DNA of 64,000 bases from Ramlibacter henchirensis (GTDB lineage: Bacteria > Pseudomonadota > Gammaproteobacteria > Burkholderiales > Burkholderiaceae_C): assembly GCF_004682015.1 (NCBI RefSeq), contig NZ_SMLM01000003.1, positions 372,001 to 436,000 on the forward strand. The letters are read 5' to 3'. The position numbers were made by a program, and so were the translations under genes. Under the pieces are notes generated by a model. It ran no database searches. It was given only the letters and a program-made list of their open reading frames with translations, and was not told where the DNA came from. Numbering within the stretch: position 1 is the first letter of the stretch; each line of letters begins with the position of its first letter. This document shows, piece by piece, positions 8,006-17,130 of the stretch.

Positions 8006-10066
8006 TCAGGCCATCCCCTGGTGCCGCAGCAGCGCGTCCAGCGTGGGCTCCCGCCCGCGGAACGCCTTGAACGACTCCATCGCCGCCCGGCTGCCGCCGG
8101 ACTCCAGGATGGCCTGCCGGTATTTTCGCCCGGTTTCCACGCTGGGTGAACCATCCGCGCCCGCGGTTTCCTCAAAAGCCGCATAAGCGTCGGCAGAAAG
8201 CACCTCCGCCCACTTGTAGCTGTAATAGCCCGCCGCATAGCCGCCCGAGAAGATGTGGCTGAAGGTGTGGGCGGTGCGGCTGAATTCCGGCGGCTGCAGG
8301 ACGGCGACTTCCTCGCGAACCTTGCGAAGCAGCGGCATGAAGTCCTCGGCCGGGTCGTGTTCGGTGTGCAGCAGCATGTCGAACAGCGCGAACTCGATCT
8401 GCCGCAGCGTGGCCAGCCCGCTGTGGAAATTGCGCGCCGCCACCATCTTGTCGAACAGGTCGCGCGGTAGCGGCTCGCCCGTCTCCACGTGCGCCGTCAT
8501 GTGGCGCAGCACGGCCCATTCCCAGCAGAAGTTCTCCATGAACTGGCTGGGAAGTTCCACCGCGTCCCATTCCACGCCGCTGATGCCCGAGACGTCGCGC
8601 TCGTTCACGCGCGTCAGCATGTGGTGCAGCCCGTGGCCCGATTCGTGGAACAGGGTGATCACGTCGTCATGCGTCAGGAGCGCCGGCTTGCCTTCCACGC
8701 CGTCGGCGAAGTTGCACACCAGGTGTGCCACCGGGGTCTGCAGCTTGCCCGTGTCGGGCCGCTGCCAGCGGGCGCGCACGTCGTCCATCCAGGCGCCGCC
8801 TCGCTTGCCGGTGCGCGCGGCCGGATCCAGGTAGAACTGGCCGACGCGCTCGGTGCTCACGTGCCCGCTCGAGTCCTTGTGTTCGCGCTCGATCCGGTAG
8901 AACTCGACGCCGGGGTTCCACACCGGCGCGTAGTCGCGGCGGATCACCACCTCGAACAGCGTCTCGACGATCTTGAACAGGCCCGCCAGCACCTTCGGTG
9001 CCGTGAAGTACTGCTTGACCTCCTGCTCGCTGAACGCGTAGCGCTCTTCCTTCAGCTTCTCGCCGATGTAGCTCCAGTCCCAGGGCTGCGGGTCGCGGAT
9101 GCCGAGCTTCTCCGCGGCGAAGGCCCGCATATCGGCCACGTCCTTTTCCGCGAACGGCCGCGCCTTGGCGGCCAGTTCGCGCAGGAAGCCGATCACCTGC
9201 TGCGGCGACTCCGCCATCTTGGGCACGACGGACACTTCGCCGAAGTTGCCGTATCCGAGCAGCTGGGCTTCTTCCTTGCGCAGCGCGAGAATCTCGCGGA
9301 TCGCCTCGGTGTTGTCGTACTTGCGGAACTCCGGCGGCGCCTGGTCGCTCGCCCGCGTGACGTACGCTCGGTACATGCGCTGGCGCAGTTCGCGGCTGTG
9401 GGCGAACTGCATCACCGGCAGGTAGCTCGGCATCTTGAGCGTGAGCTTGTAGCCGTCCTTGCCCTCGGCCTGGGCGGCGACGCGCGCGGCCTGCACCACG
9501 TCCTCCGGAACGCCATCGAGCTCCTGGAGCGACGCGTAGTAGGCGAAGGCGTCGGTGGCATCGAGCGCGTTCTCGCTGAACTTCTGCGACAGCTCCGCCT
9601 GCCGCTCCTGGATGGCGGCGAAGCGTTCCTTGGCCGCGCCCTGCAGCTCCGCGCCCCCGAGCACGAAGTTGCGGATCGCGTTCTTCAGCGCCTGGCGCTG
9701 CTCCTCGTTGAGGGTGGCGGGATCGATCGCCTTGTACTTGGCGTACAGGCGCTCGTCCGACCCGAGCCGGGTCCAGAACTCGGTCACGCGCGGCAGCGCC
9801 TCGTTGTAGGCGGCGCGCAGCTCGGGGGTGTCGGCGACGTTGTTCAGGTGGCTGACCGCACCCCAGGCGCGGCTCAGGCGTTCGGTGGTGCAGTCCAGGC
9901 GGGCCGACAAAGCCTTCCAGTCGGCGGGGAAACCGGGCGCGACGACGGCTTCCAGCGCCGTTTCGCTCTCGGCCAGCAGGGTGTCGACGGCGGGGGCGAC
10001 GTGTTCCGGCCGGATCTGGTCGAACAGCGGCAGGTCGTGGAAGTCGAGCAGGGGATTGGTGGGCAT
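8006..10066 (-). CDS. prlC: Oligopeptidase A, M3 family zinc metallopeptidase
   Basis: 686 aa, the usual size. It degrades short peptides, including cleaved signal peptides, in the cytoplasm. The zinc site is HESGH at 474-478, with Glu475 as catalytic base, and a downstream Glu-rich helix supplies the third ligand. The start chosen (MPTNPLLDF) gives the normal family N-terminus; an ATG nine bases upstream would add three residues and neither has a strong ribosome binding site. It lies 37 bases upstream of the glutaredoxin-like gene on the same strand. Confidence 0.95.
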   Translation of the reverse strand: MPTNPLLDFHDLPLFDQIRPEHVAPAVDTLLAESETALEAVVAPGFPADWKALSARLDCTTERLSRAWGAVSHLNNVADTPELRAAYNEALPRVTEFWTRLGSDERLYAKYKAIDPATLNEEQRQALKNAIRNFVLGGAELQGAAKERFAAIQERQAELSQKFSENALDATDAFAYYASLQELDGVPEDVVQAARVAAQAEGKDGYKLTLKMPSYLPVMQFAHSRELRQRMYRAYVTRASDQAPPEFRKYDNTEAIREILALRKEEAQLLGYGNFGEVSVVPKMAESPQQVIGFLRELAAKARPFAEKDVADMRAFAAEKLGIRDPQPWDWSYIGEKLKEERYAFSEQEVKQYFTAPKVLAGLFKIVETLFEVVIRRDYAPVWNPGVEFYRIEREHKDSSGHVSTERVGQFYLDPAARTGKRGGAWMDDVRARWQRPDTGKLQTPVAHLVCNFADGVEGKPALLTHDDVITLFHESGHGLHHMLTRVNERDVSGISGVEWDAVELPSQFMENFCWEWAVLRHMTAHVETGEPLPRDLFDKMVAARNFHSGLATLRQIEFALFDMLLHTEHDPAEDFMPLLRKVREEVAVLQPPEFSRTAHTFSHIFSGGYAAGYYSYKWAEVLSADAYAAFEETAGADGSPSVETGRKYRQAILESGGSRAAMESFKAFRGREPTLDALLRHQGMA

Positions 10067-10135
10067 GGCGCCCATTTTGCGGCACGCCCGCGGCTGTTCA
10101 AGCACCCGCGGGATTGCCGATGCTGATGGCCGCGA

Positions 10136-10987
10136 TTACCGGGCTGCGCGCTCGGCCGCTTCGAGCGTGTTCACGAGCAGCATCGCGCGCGTCATCGGAC
10201 CGACTCCGCCGGGCACCGGGGTGATCCAGCCCGCCACCTGGCGCACGCCTTCGAAGTCCACGTCGCCGCAGAGCTTGCCCTCGTCGTTGCGGTTCATGCC
10301 CACGTCGATGACCACCGCGCCGGGCTTGACCATGTCGGCCGTCAGCACGTTGCGCTTGCCGACCGCGGCCACCACCACGTCGGCCTGCAGCGTGTGCGCC
10401 TTCAGGTCGCGCGTGGCGCTGTGGCAGATCGTCACCGTGGCGTTCTTCTGCAGCAGCATCAGCGCCATCGGCTTGCCGACGATGTTGCTGCGCCCGATCA
10501 CGACGGCGTGCTTGCCGCGCAGGTCGAAGCCGATGCTCTCCAGCATCTTCATGCAGCCGTAGGGCGTGCACGGCCAGAAGCCCGGCTGGCCGGTGACCAG
10601 CGCGCCGGCGCTGGCGACGTGGAAGCCGTCGACGTCCTTGGCGGGCGAGATGGTCTCGATCACCTTGCTGGCGTCCATGTGCCTGGGCAGGGGCAGCTGC
10701 ACCAGGATGCCGTGCACCTTCGGGTCGGCGTTCAGGGTGTGGATGCGGTCCAGCAGCGCCGCCTCGGTGAGGTCGGCCGGATAGGTCTCCAGCGTGGCCT
10801 TCAGGCCCGTCTCGGTGCTGTCGTTCACCTTGTGCCGCGTGTAGACCTGGCTGGCCGGGTCGCTGCCCACGAGGATGATGGACAGGGCCGGCTGGATGCC
10901 GCGCGCCTTGAGCGCTTCGGTGCGGCCGGTGACTTCGGAACGAATGCGCCTGGCCAGCGCGTTGCCGTCAATGAGTTGTGCAGTCAT
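10136..10987 (-). CDS. folD: Methylenetetrahydrofolate dehydrogenase/cyclohydrolase
   Basis: 283 aa. It is bifunctional, converting 5,10-methylene-THF to 10-formyl-THF with NADP. It shows the substrate-binding [16 protein letters not shown] with the catalytic Lys, the QLPLPRHMD segment, [14 protein letters not shown] at the nucleotide site, and the C-terminal [16 protein letters not shown] signature. The length is normal. It lies 54 bases downstream of the response regulator gene on the same strand, so read-through from the kinase-regulator pair is possible. Confidence 0.97.
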   Translation of the reverse strand: MTAQLIDGNALARRIRSEVTGRTEALKARGIQPALSIILVGSDPASQVYTRHKVNDSTETGLKATLETYPADLTEAALLDRIHTLNADPKVHGILVQLPLPRHMDASKVIETISPAKDVDGFHVASAGALVTGQPGFWPCTPYGCMKMLESIGFDLRGKHAVVIGRSNIVGKPMALMLLQKNATVTICHSATRDLKAHTLQADVVVAAVGKRNVLTADMVKPGAVVIDVGMNRNDEGKLCGDVDFEGVRQVAGWITPVPGGVGPMTRAMLLVNTLEAAERAAR

Positions 10988-11041
10988 GGGAGGGATGCGC
11001 GATGGGCGCCGCGCCGGCGCCCGCGGCGTGCGGGCGGGGCG

Positions 11042-11671
11042 TCAGGCCTTGGCCGGGTGGTTCTGGCCGAGGGCGATCTTGAGCAGGTCGGCCACCGTGT
11101 TGGCGTTGAGCTTTTCCATGATGTTGGCGCGGTGCGCCTCCACCGTCTTGATGCTGATGCCCAGGTCGTCGGCGATCTGCTTGTTCAGGCGGCCGGCGAC
11201 GATGCGCTCGAGCACCTGCGCCTCGCGGCTCGTGAGCTTGGACAGCAGCGCGTCGCGGCTGGCGGCGCTCTGGTACTCGGCGAAGGCGCCCTTGGCGTGT
11301 TCGAGCATCCGTTCGACCAGGCCGACCAGCTCTTCTTCCTTGAAAGGCTTCTGGATGAAGTCCATCGCACCCTTCTTCATGGTGTTCACCGCCATCGGCA
11401 CGTCGCCGTGGCCGGTGATGAAGACGACGGGCAGGGGCGACTTGCGCTCGATCAGGCGGTCCTGCAGTTCCAGGCCCGTCATGCCGGCCATGCGGATGTC
11501 GACGATCAGGCAGGCCACCTCGCGCGGGTCGTAGCGGGAGAGGAAGGATTCGGCCGATTCGAAGCAGCGGACGCGGTAGTCCTTGCCTTCCAGCAGCCAC
11601 TGGAGCGAGTCGCGCACGGCCTCGTCGTCGTCGACGACATACACCGTGCCCTTTTTCGGAATCAGGCTCAT
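11042..11671 (-). CDS. FixJ/NarL-type response regulator
   Basis: 209 aa. The receiver (about 8-125) has the acidic pocket Asp14-16, phospho-acceptor Asp58 in LIVDIRM, Thr86 and Lys108 in IQKPF. The C-terminal LuxR-type HTH (about 142-200, TSREAQVLERIVAGRLNKQI) is of the FixJ/TodT class. Its ATG overlaps the kinase stop by 4 nt (ATGA), showing translational coupling to its cognate sensor. The pair is divergent from the pyruvate dehydrogenase operon, so control of that operon is a reasonable but untested idea. Confidence 0.93.
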   Translation of the reverse strand: MSLIPKKGTVYVVDDDEAVRDSLQWLLEGKDYRVRCFESAESFLSRYDPREVACLIVDIRMAGMTGLELQDRLIERKSPLPVVFITGHGDVPMAVNTMKKGAMDFIQKPFKEEELVGLVERMLEHAKGAFAEYQSAASRDALLSKLTSREAQVLERIVAGRLNKQIADDLGISIKTVEAHRANIMEKLNANTVADLLKIALGQNHPAKA

Positions 11672-14202
11672 GCAACTACTCCGGCGTCCTTGTTTGCTGC
11701 GGAACTGATAGCGCCGGAGACAGGAATCCAGAAGGAGAAGCGGCAGCCGGCGACTTCGCTGCCATTGTAGATGTTCTCCGCCTGCATCCTGCCCTGGTGC
11801 GATTCGACGATGCTTCGGCACAGGTTCAGGCCGATGCCCATGCCTTCGACCTTGGTGGAGAAGAAGGCCTCGTACAGGCGCTCCATCACCTCGGGCGCCA
11901 GGCCCGCGCCCGAGTCCTGCACCGAGAACTCCACCACGTGCTGGCCTTCGATCTGGCGCGGCACGGCGCGCAGTTCCACGCTGCGGTGCGCGGTGGGACG
12001 TCTCGCATGCTCGATGGACTCGGCGGCGTTCTTCAGCAGGTTGACCAGCACCTGCTCGATCAGGATCGGGTCCACCATCAGCTTGGGCAGGCGCGCGGCC
12101 ACGTAGTGCGACAGGCGCACGTTGCGGCGGCGCAGTTCGATCTCGGCCAGTTCCACCGCTTCGGCCACCATGGTCGCCACGTCCGAGAGCGAGCGATTCG
12201 GTTCGCTGCGGCGCACGAAGCTGCGGATGCGCTGGATGATCTGGCCGGCGCGCTGCGCCTGGCGGGCTGTCTTGTCCAGCGCCACCAGCAGGTCGTCCTG
12301 GTTGATCTGGTTGGAGCGGATGCGCGAGACCAGGCCGTTGCAGTAGTTGTTGATGGCCGTCAGCGGCTGGTTCAGCTCGTGTGCCACGCTGGAGGCCATC
12401 TCGCCCATGGTGATCAGCCGGCTGGCGGCCTGCGCGCGCTCGGCCTGCGCGGCGGCCTGTTCCTCGGCATGCCGGCGCGGCGTGATGTCGGTGGCGATCA
12501 CCATCTGCGCCAGGCGGCCGTCCACCCAGTTCAGGTAGCGCGAACGCACTTCCAGCCACTTGCCCAGTTCGGGCACGAAGATCTCCGCGTTCTCCGATTG
12601 GGCCGTGGTCAGCTGGCCGGTGGGCAGGCCGACGAAGGAGTCGACCTCGTCGAGCGATTCGTCGGTGCGCGGATGGTCCGGCACGCCGGCCTGCGCCACC
12701 ATCTGCAGGTGGCCGCCCGTGTGCAGCCCGAACCACAGGCGGTACAGCTTGTTGGCGAACAGCAGTTCCTCGCTGCCCAGCGGCGCGACGGACACGGATG
12801 CATCCAGCGCCTCCAGCACCGTCGTGAACCGCTCGTAGGAAGCGGAGAGCTGTTCGCGGATGCGGTTCGGCTCGGTGATGTCGGTCATCGACGTCATCCA
12901 GCCGGTCTGGTGGCCCTTGGGGTCGACCAGCGGCGAGACGTACATGCGTGCGTCGAACAGCGTGCCGTCCTTGCGCTTGACGCGCACCTGGAAGCCGCCG
13001 GGCGTGGTGCGGCCATTGAGTTCGTCCTCCAGCCGCGCCATCAGCTGGTCGCGGTCGGCTTCCGGCCAGTAGGGGAAGGGCGCCGTGCGGCCCACCAGCT
13101 CCGCCTCGCTCCAGCCGGTCATCTGGCAGAAGGCGGGGTTGACGTAGGTGATGCGGCCCTGCATGTCGAGCGCCCGCATGCCCGTGAGCATGGAGTTCTC
13201 CATCGCCCGGCGGAAGTTGGTCTCGGCGATCAGGGCCTGCTGCGCCTGCATGCGACGGCGCGTGTGGCGCCAGTTGCCGATCAGCATCCAGGCCGTCATC
13301 GCGCTCAGGGTTCCCACCAGCCAGAACAGGCCGCTGCCGACCACGCCCAGCGAAGTGCGGTAGGCCTGGGCCTTGAGCACCAGCCCGTTGCCCACGGGCG
13401 AGACCGGCACTTCGTATTCATTGGCCTGCGGCGCGGCCCACGCGAGCAGCCGGCTGGCGGTGCCGCGCCCGGGCAGCACCTGCCCGGCCAGCGCGCGGCC
13501 CTTCGCATCCAGCAGCGACACCGCGTAGCGGGCCGAGACCTCGGCGGGCACGCCGTACCGCAGCAGGCTGTCCACCGAGTACTCGGCGAGGATCACGCCG
13601 CCGAAGCGCGCGTGTTCGGCGAGCGGCACGTGCAGTTGCAGCAGCGGCGCGTTCTCGCCCGCGAGCGGCGGCTGCGAGTACACCGGCTGCTGCAGGTCGC
13701 GCACGAGCGAGAAGGTAGTCTCCGTTTCGCCGGGACGCAGCACGTCGCCCGCGCGGCGCTGCTGCTGCGCGGGCACGCTCGGGCCCGCATAGGCGGCCTG
13801 GATGCGCCGGCGGTCGTCGATCCAGGCCAGGGCCTGCAGCTCCGGGTACTGGATCACCATGGTCTCGGCGCGTCCGACGAATTCCTCCGGATCGATCTCC
13901 TTGTTGGAGATGTCGCGGGCGATCCGCATCAACTGCTCCTGGCGTTCGAGCAACCGCAGGCGCAGGCGCTGCTGCGCGTATTCCACGTCGCGCCGCACCG
14001 CTTCCTGCTCGCGGTCCATCTCCTCGAGGCGCAGGTACCAGAACGCGGAAATGATGGCCGCGAGGAACAGCAGCACCGCGGCCAGGGGCGCGAGCATCGC
14101 GTAGCGATCCTGCCGCCCCGGCGTCTGCCGCCGCCACCAGCGGCGCAGCCACGGGACCGGCGCCACGGCCTCGTGCAGCTCGGGAAGGGTGCTGTCTTGC
14201 AT
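11668..14202 (-). CDS. Membrane PAS sensor histidine kinase
   Basis: 844 aa from the ATG at 14202 (MQDSTLPEL). Two membrane segments (about 40-63 and 280-305) flank a periplasmic sensor region of about 220 residues. PAS domains follow; one has the clear pattern YVNPAFCQMTGWSEAELVG, and a second, more divergent one precedes the kinase core. The dimerisation domain has VAHELNQPLTAINNY with phospho-acceptor His608. The ATPase domain has N-box NLLKNAAESI, then DSGAGL and GMGIGLNLCRSI. This is the FixL/TodS-like class that pairs with FixJ-type regulators, and the regulator gene is coupled downstream. A start at 14310 would add 36 untypical residues and was not chosen. Confidence 0.92.
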   Translation of the reverse strand: MQDSTLPELHEAVAPVPWLRRWWRRQTPGRQDRYAMLAPLAAVLLFLAAIISAFWYLRLEEMDREQEAVRRDVEYAQQRLRLRLLERQEQLMRIARDISNKEIDPEEFVGRAETMVIQYPELQALAWIDDRRRIQAAYAGPSVPAQQQRRAGDVLRPGETETTFSLVRDLQQPVYSQPPLAGENAPLLQLHVPLAEHARFGGVILAEYSVDSLLRYGVPAEVSARYAVSLLDAKGRALAGQVLPGRGTASRLLAWAAPQANEYEVPVSPVGNGLVLKAQAYRTSLGVVGSGLFWLVGTLSAMTAWMLIGNWRHTRRRMQAQQALIAETNFRRAMENSMLTGMRALDMQGRITYVNPAFCQMTGWSEAELVGRTAPFPYWPEADRDQLMARLEDELNGRTTPGGFQVRVKRKDGTLFDARMYVSPLVDPKGHQTGWMTSMTDITEPNRIREQLSASYERFTTVLEALDASVSVAPLGSEELLFANKLYRLWFGLHTGGHLQMVAQAGVPDHPRTDESLDEVDSFVGLPTGQLTTAQSENAEIFVPELGKWLEVRSRYLNWVDGRLAQMVIATDITPRRHAEEQAAAQAERAQAASRLITMGEMASSVAHELNQPLTAINNYCNGLVSRIRSNQINQDDLLVALDKTARQAQRAGQIIQRIRSFVRRSEPNRSLSDVATMVAEAVELAEIELRRRNVRLSHYVAARLPKLMVDPILIEQVLVNLLKNAAESIEHARRPTAHRSVELRAVPRQIEGQHVVEFSVQDSGAGLAPEVMERLYEAFFSTKVEGMGIGLNLCRSIVESHQGRMQAENIYNGSEVAGCRFSFWIPVSGAISSAANKDAGVVA

Positions 14203-14240
14203 CAGCGTCAGAGTGTAGGTGAGCGTCAGAAGTGCTCTTA

Positions 14241-14256
14241 ATTCATTATGTGAAAT
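14241..14256. promoter_or_regulatory. AT-rich near-palindrome between the kinase gene and aceE
   Basis: ATTCA-TTATG-TGAAAT is an imperfect inverted repeat in the only AT-rich part of the 173-base divergent region. It lies 39 bases from the kinase start and 120 bases from the aceE start, so it could serve either gene as an operator. I do not recognise it as a known consensus. Confidence 0.25.
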
Positions 14257-14375
14257 TAGACGGCACGATTTGAAAAAGACCGGGTCCTGTGCGACACTCG
14301 CCGCGGCCACGCCGGCCTGCGAAGGTCAGCCGTATGGCGCGTACTAAATTAGCCCCCGAAAGAAGGAGACAAACC

Positions 14376-17087
14376 ATGTCAGCCCAGCCCGACAACATGT
14401 TCGGCGCGGCCGCGAACGACGCGGACGTGCAGGAGACCCGCGAATGGGTCGATGCCCTGTCCGCGGTCATCGCCGCCGAAGGCCGTGAACGGGGGCATTT
14501 CCTGCTCGAACAGTTGCTGGAGCAGGCTCGGCAGGAGGGCATCGACATGCCCTTCTCGGCCACCACCGGTTACGTGAACACCATCGAGCCGCAGGACGAG
14601 GAACGCTGCCCCGGCAACCTGGAGATGGAGGAGCGGCTGCGCGCCTACATGCGCTGGAACGCCATGGCGATGGTGGTCAAGGCCAACCGCCTGCATCCGG
14701 AAGACGGCGGCGACCTGGGCGGCCACATCAGCTCCTTCGCTTCGCTGGCCACCATGTTCGGCGCGGGCTTCAACCATTTCTGGCACGGCGAGAGCGACAA
14801 CCACGGCGGCGATTGCCTGTACATCCAGGGCCACAGCTCGCCGGGCATCTACGCCCGAGCGTTTCTCGAGGGCCGCATCAGCGAGGAGCAGCTGCTCAAC
14901 TTCCGCCAGGAGGTGGATGGAAAGGGCCTGTCGAGCTATCCGCACCCGAAGCTGATGCCGGAGTTCTGGCAGTTCCCCACGGTTTCGATGGGCCTCGGTC
15001 CGTTGATGGCGATCTACCAGGCGCGCTTCCTGAAGTACCTGCACGCCCGCGGCATCGCCAACACCGAGAACCGCAAGGTGTGGGTGTTCTGCGGCGACGG
15101 CGAGATGGACGAGGTGGAGTCGCTCGGCGCGATCGGCGTGGCGGCGCGCGAGAAGCTGGACAACCTGATTTTCATCGTCAACTGCAACCTGCAGCGGCTG
15201 GACGGCCCGGTGCGTGGCAACGGCAAGATCATCCAGGAGCTCGAAGGCGAGTTCCGCGGCGCCGGCTGGAACGTGATCAAGCTGATCTGGGGCAGCTACT
15301 GGGACCCGCTGCTGGCGCGCGACAAGGAAGGCATCCTGCGCCAGATCATGATGGACGTCGTCGACGGCGACTACCAGGCGATGAAGGCCAACGACGGCGC
15401 CTTCGTCCGCAAGAATTTCTTCGGACGCCACCCGAAGGCGCTGGAGATGGTGGCCAAGATGAGCGACGAGGACATCTGGCGCCTCAACCGCGGCGGCCAC
15501 GACCCGCAGAAGGTCTATGCGGCCTACCACAAGGCGGTCAACACCAAGGGCCAGCCGACGGTGCTCCTGATCAAGACGGTCAAGGGCTTCGGCATGGGCA
15601 AGGCGGGCGAGGGCAAGAACATCGCCCACCAGGCCAAGAAGCTGACGGACGAGGACATCCGCGCGTTCCGCGACCGCTTCAACATCCCCATCCCCGACGA
15701 GAAGCTGGCCGACATCCCGTTCTACAAGCCGGAGGAACACACGCCGGAGATGCAGTACCTGCACCAGCGGCGCAAGGCGCTGGGCGGCTACCTGCCCAAG
15801 CGCCGCGTGAAGGCCGACGAGCAGCTGAAGGTGCCCGCGCTGGACGCTTTCAAGGCGGTGCTGGAGCCGACGGCGGAAGGGCGCGAGATCAGCACTACGC
15901 AGGCCTACGTGCGCTTCCTGACCTCGCTGCTGCGCGACAAGGAACTGGGTCCGCGCGCGGTGCCGATCCTCGTCGACGAGGCGCGCACCTTCGGCATGGA
16001 GGGCCTGTTCCGCCAGATCGGCATCTACAACCCCGAAGGCCAGAAGTACACGCCGCAGGACCGCGACCAGGTGTCCTACTACAAGGAAGACCAGTCCGGG
16101 CAGATCCTGCAGGAGGGCATCAACGAGGCGGGCGGCATGGCCAGCTGGATCGCCGCGGCGACGTCGTACTCGACGAACAACCGCATCATGGTGCCGTTCT
16201 ACATCTACTACTCGATGTTCGGCCTGCAGCGCGTAGGCGACCTGTGCTGGGCGGCGGGTGACATGCAGGCGCGCGGGTTCCTGCTGGGCGGCACGTCCGG
16301 CCGCACGACCCTGAACGGCGAAGGCCTGCAGCACGAGGACGGCCACAGCCACATCCTGGCGCAGACCATCCCCAACTGCGTGAGCTACGACCCGACCTTC
16401 GCGCACGAGCTGGCGGTGATCATGCACGACGGCCTGCGGCGCATGGTGGAGAAGCAGGAGAACGTCTTCTACTACATCACCCTGCTCAACGAGAACTACC
16501 CGATGCCGGGCCTGGTGGCCGGCACCGAGCAGCAGATCATCAAGGGCATGTACCTGTTCAAGCCGGGCGCGAAGAAGGCCAAGGCGCCTTCGGTGAACCT
16601 GCTGGGGTCGGGCACGATCCTTCATGAATCCATCGCCGCGCAGGCGCTGCTGGAAAAGGACTGGGGCGTGTCTGCCAACGTGTGGAGCTGCCCGAGCTTC
16701 AACGAACTGGCTCGCGACGGCCAGGACTGCGAGCGCTGGAACCTGCTGCATCCGGGCGAGACGGCGCGCACGCCGTTCGTGTCGCAGCAGCTCGAGCCGC
16801 ACGCAGGTCCGGTGGTGGCGTCGACCGATTACATGAAGGCTTACGCCGAGCAGATCCGCCCCTTCGTGCCCAAGGGCCGCAGCTACAAGGTGCTGGGCAC
16901 GGACGGCTTCGGGCGCAGCGATTTCCGCAGCAAGCTGCGCGAGCACTTCGAGGTCAACCGCCACTACGTGGTGGTCGCGGCGCTGAAGGCGCTGAGTGAG
17001 GACGGCGCCGTGCCGGCCGCCAAGGTGGCCGAGGCGATCCGCAAGTACGGGATCAAGGCCGACAAGATCAATCCGCTCTACGCCTGA
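14376..17087 (+). CDS. aceE: Pyruvate dehydrogenase E1 component, homodimeric
   Basis: 903 aa. It is the thiamine-diphosphate enzyme that decarboxylates pyruvate and acetylates the lipoyl groups of AceF. The start MSAQPDNMFG follows AGAAGGAG at 14361-14368; an upstream in-frame ATG at 14289 lacks support. The ThDP motif begins GDGEMDEVESLGAI and continues to the NCNLQRLDGPVRGNGK segment. The C-terminal GTDGFGRSD is typical of homodimeric E1. It is first in the operon aceE-aceF-peptidase-lpdA. Confidence 0.97.
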   Translation: MSAQPDNMFGAAANDADVQETREWVDALSAVIAAEGRERGHFLLEQLLEQARQEGIDMPFSATTGYVNTIEPQDEERCPGNLEMEERLRAYMRWNAMAMVVKANRLHPEDGGDLGGHISSFASLATMFGAGFNHFWHGESDNHGGDCLYIQGHSSPGIYARAFLEGRISEEQLLNFRQEVDGKGLSSYPHPKLMPEFWQFPTVSMGLGPLMAIYQARFLKYLHARGIANTENRKVWVFCGDGEMDEVESLGAIGVAAREKLDNLIFIVNCNLQRLDGPVRGNGKIIQELEGEFRGAGWNVIKLIWGSYWDPLLARDKEGILRQIMMDVVDGDYQAMKANDGAFVRKNFFGRHPKALEMVAKMSDEDIWRLNRGGHDPQKVYAAYHKAVNTKGQPTVLLIKTVKGFGMGKAGEGKNIAHQAKKLTDEDIRAFRDRFNIPIPDEKLADIPFYKPEEHTPEMQYLHQRRKALGGYLPKRRVKADEQLKVPALDAFKAVLEPTAEGREISTTQAYVRFLTSLLRDKELGPRAVPILVDEARTFGMEGLFRQIGIYNPEGQKYTPQDRDQVSYYKEDQSGQILQEGINEAGGMASWIAAATSYSTNNRIMVPFYIYYSMFGLQRVGDLCWAAGDMQARGFLLGGTSGRTTLNGEGLQHEDGHSHILAQTIPNCVSYDPTFAHELAVIMHDGLRRMVEKQENVFYYITLLNENYPMPGLVAGTEQQIIKGMYLFKPGAKKAKAPSVNLLGSGTILHESIAAQALLEKDWGVSANVWSCPSFNELARDGQDCERWNLLHPGETARTPFVSQQLEPHAGPVVASTDYMKAYAEQIRPFVPKGRSYKVLGTDGFGRSDFRSKLREHFEVNRHYVVVAALKALSEDGAVPAAKVAEAIRKYGIKADKINPLYA

Positions 17088-17130
17088 CCGGCGGCCGGCG
17101 GCTCACAAGAACAAACAGGAGAACAAGCCC

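Noticed and set aside
14379..16964. Very long open frame on the minus strand opposite aceE
   Set aside because: It is antisense to a certain gene; its product is Ala/Val/His/Leu-biased with no known motif. Long stop-free antisense frames are expected at this GC content. The same applies opposite sucA (29015-31777), hisZ-purA (57523-60522) and hflKC (54376-57369).
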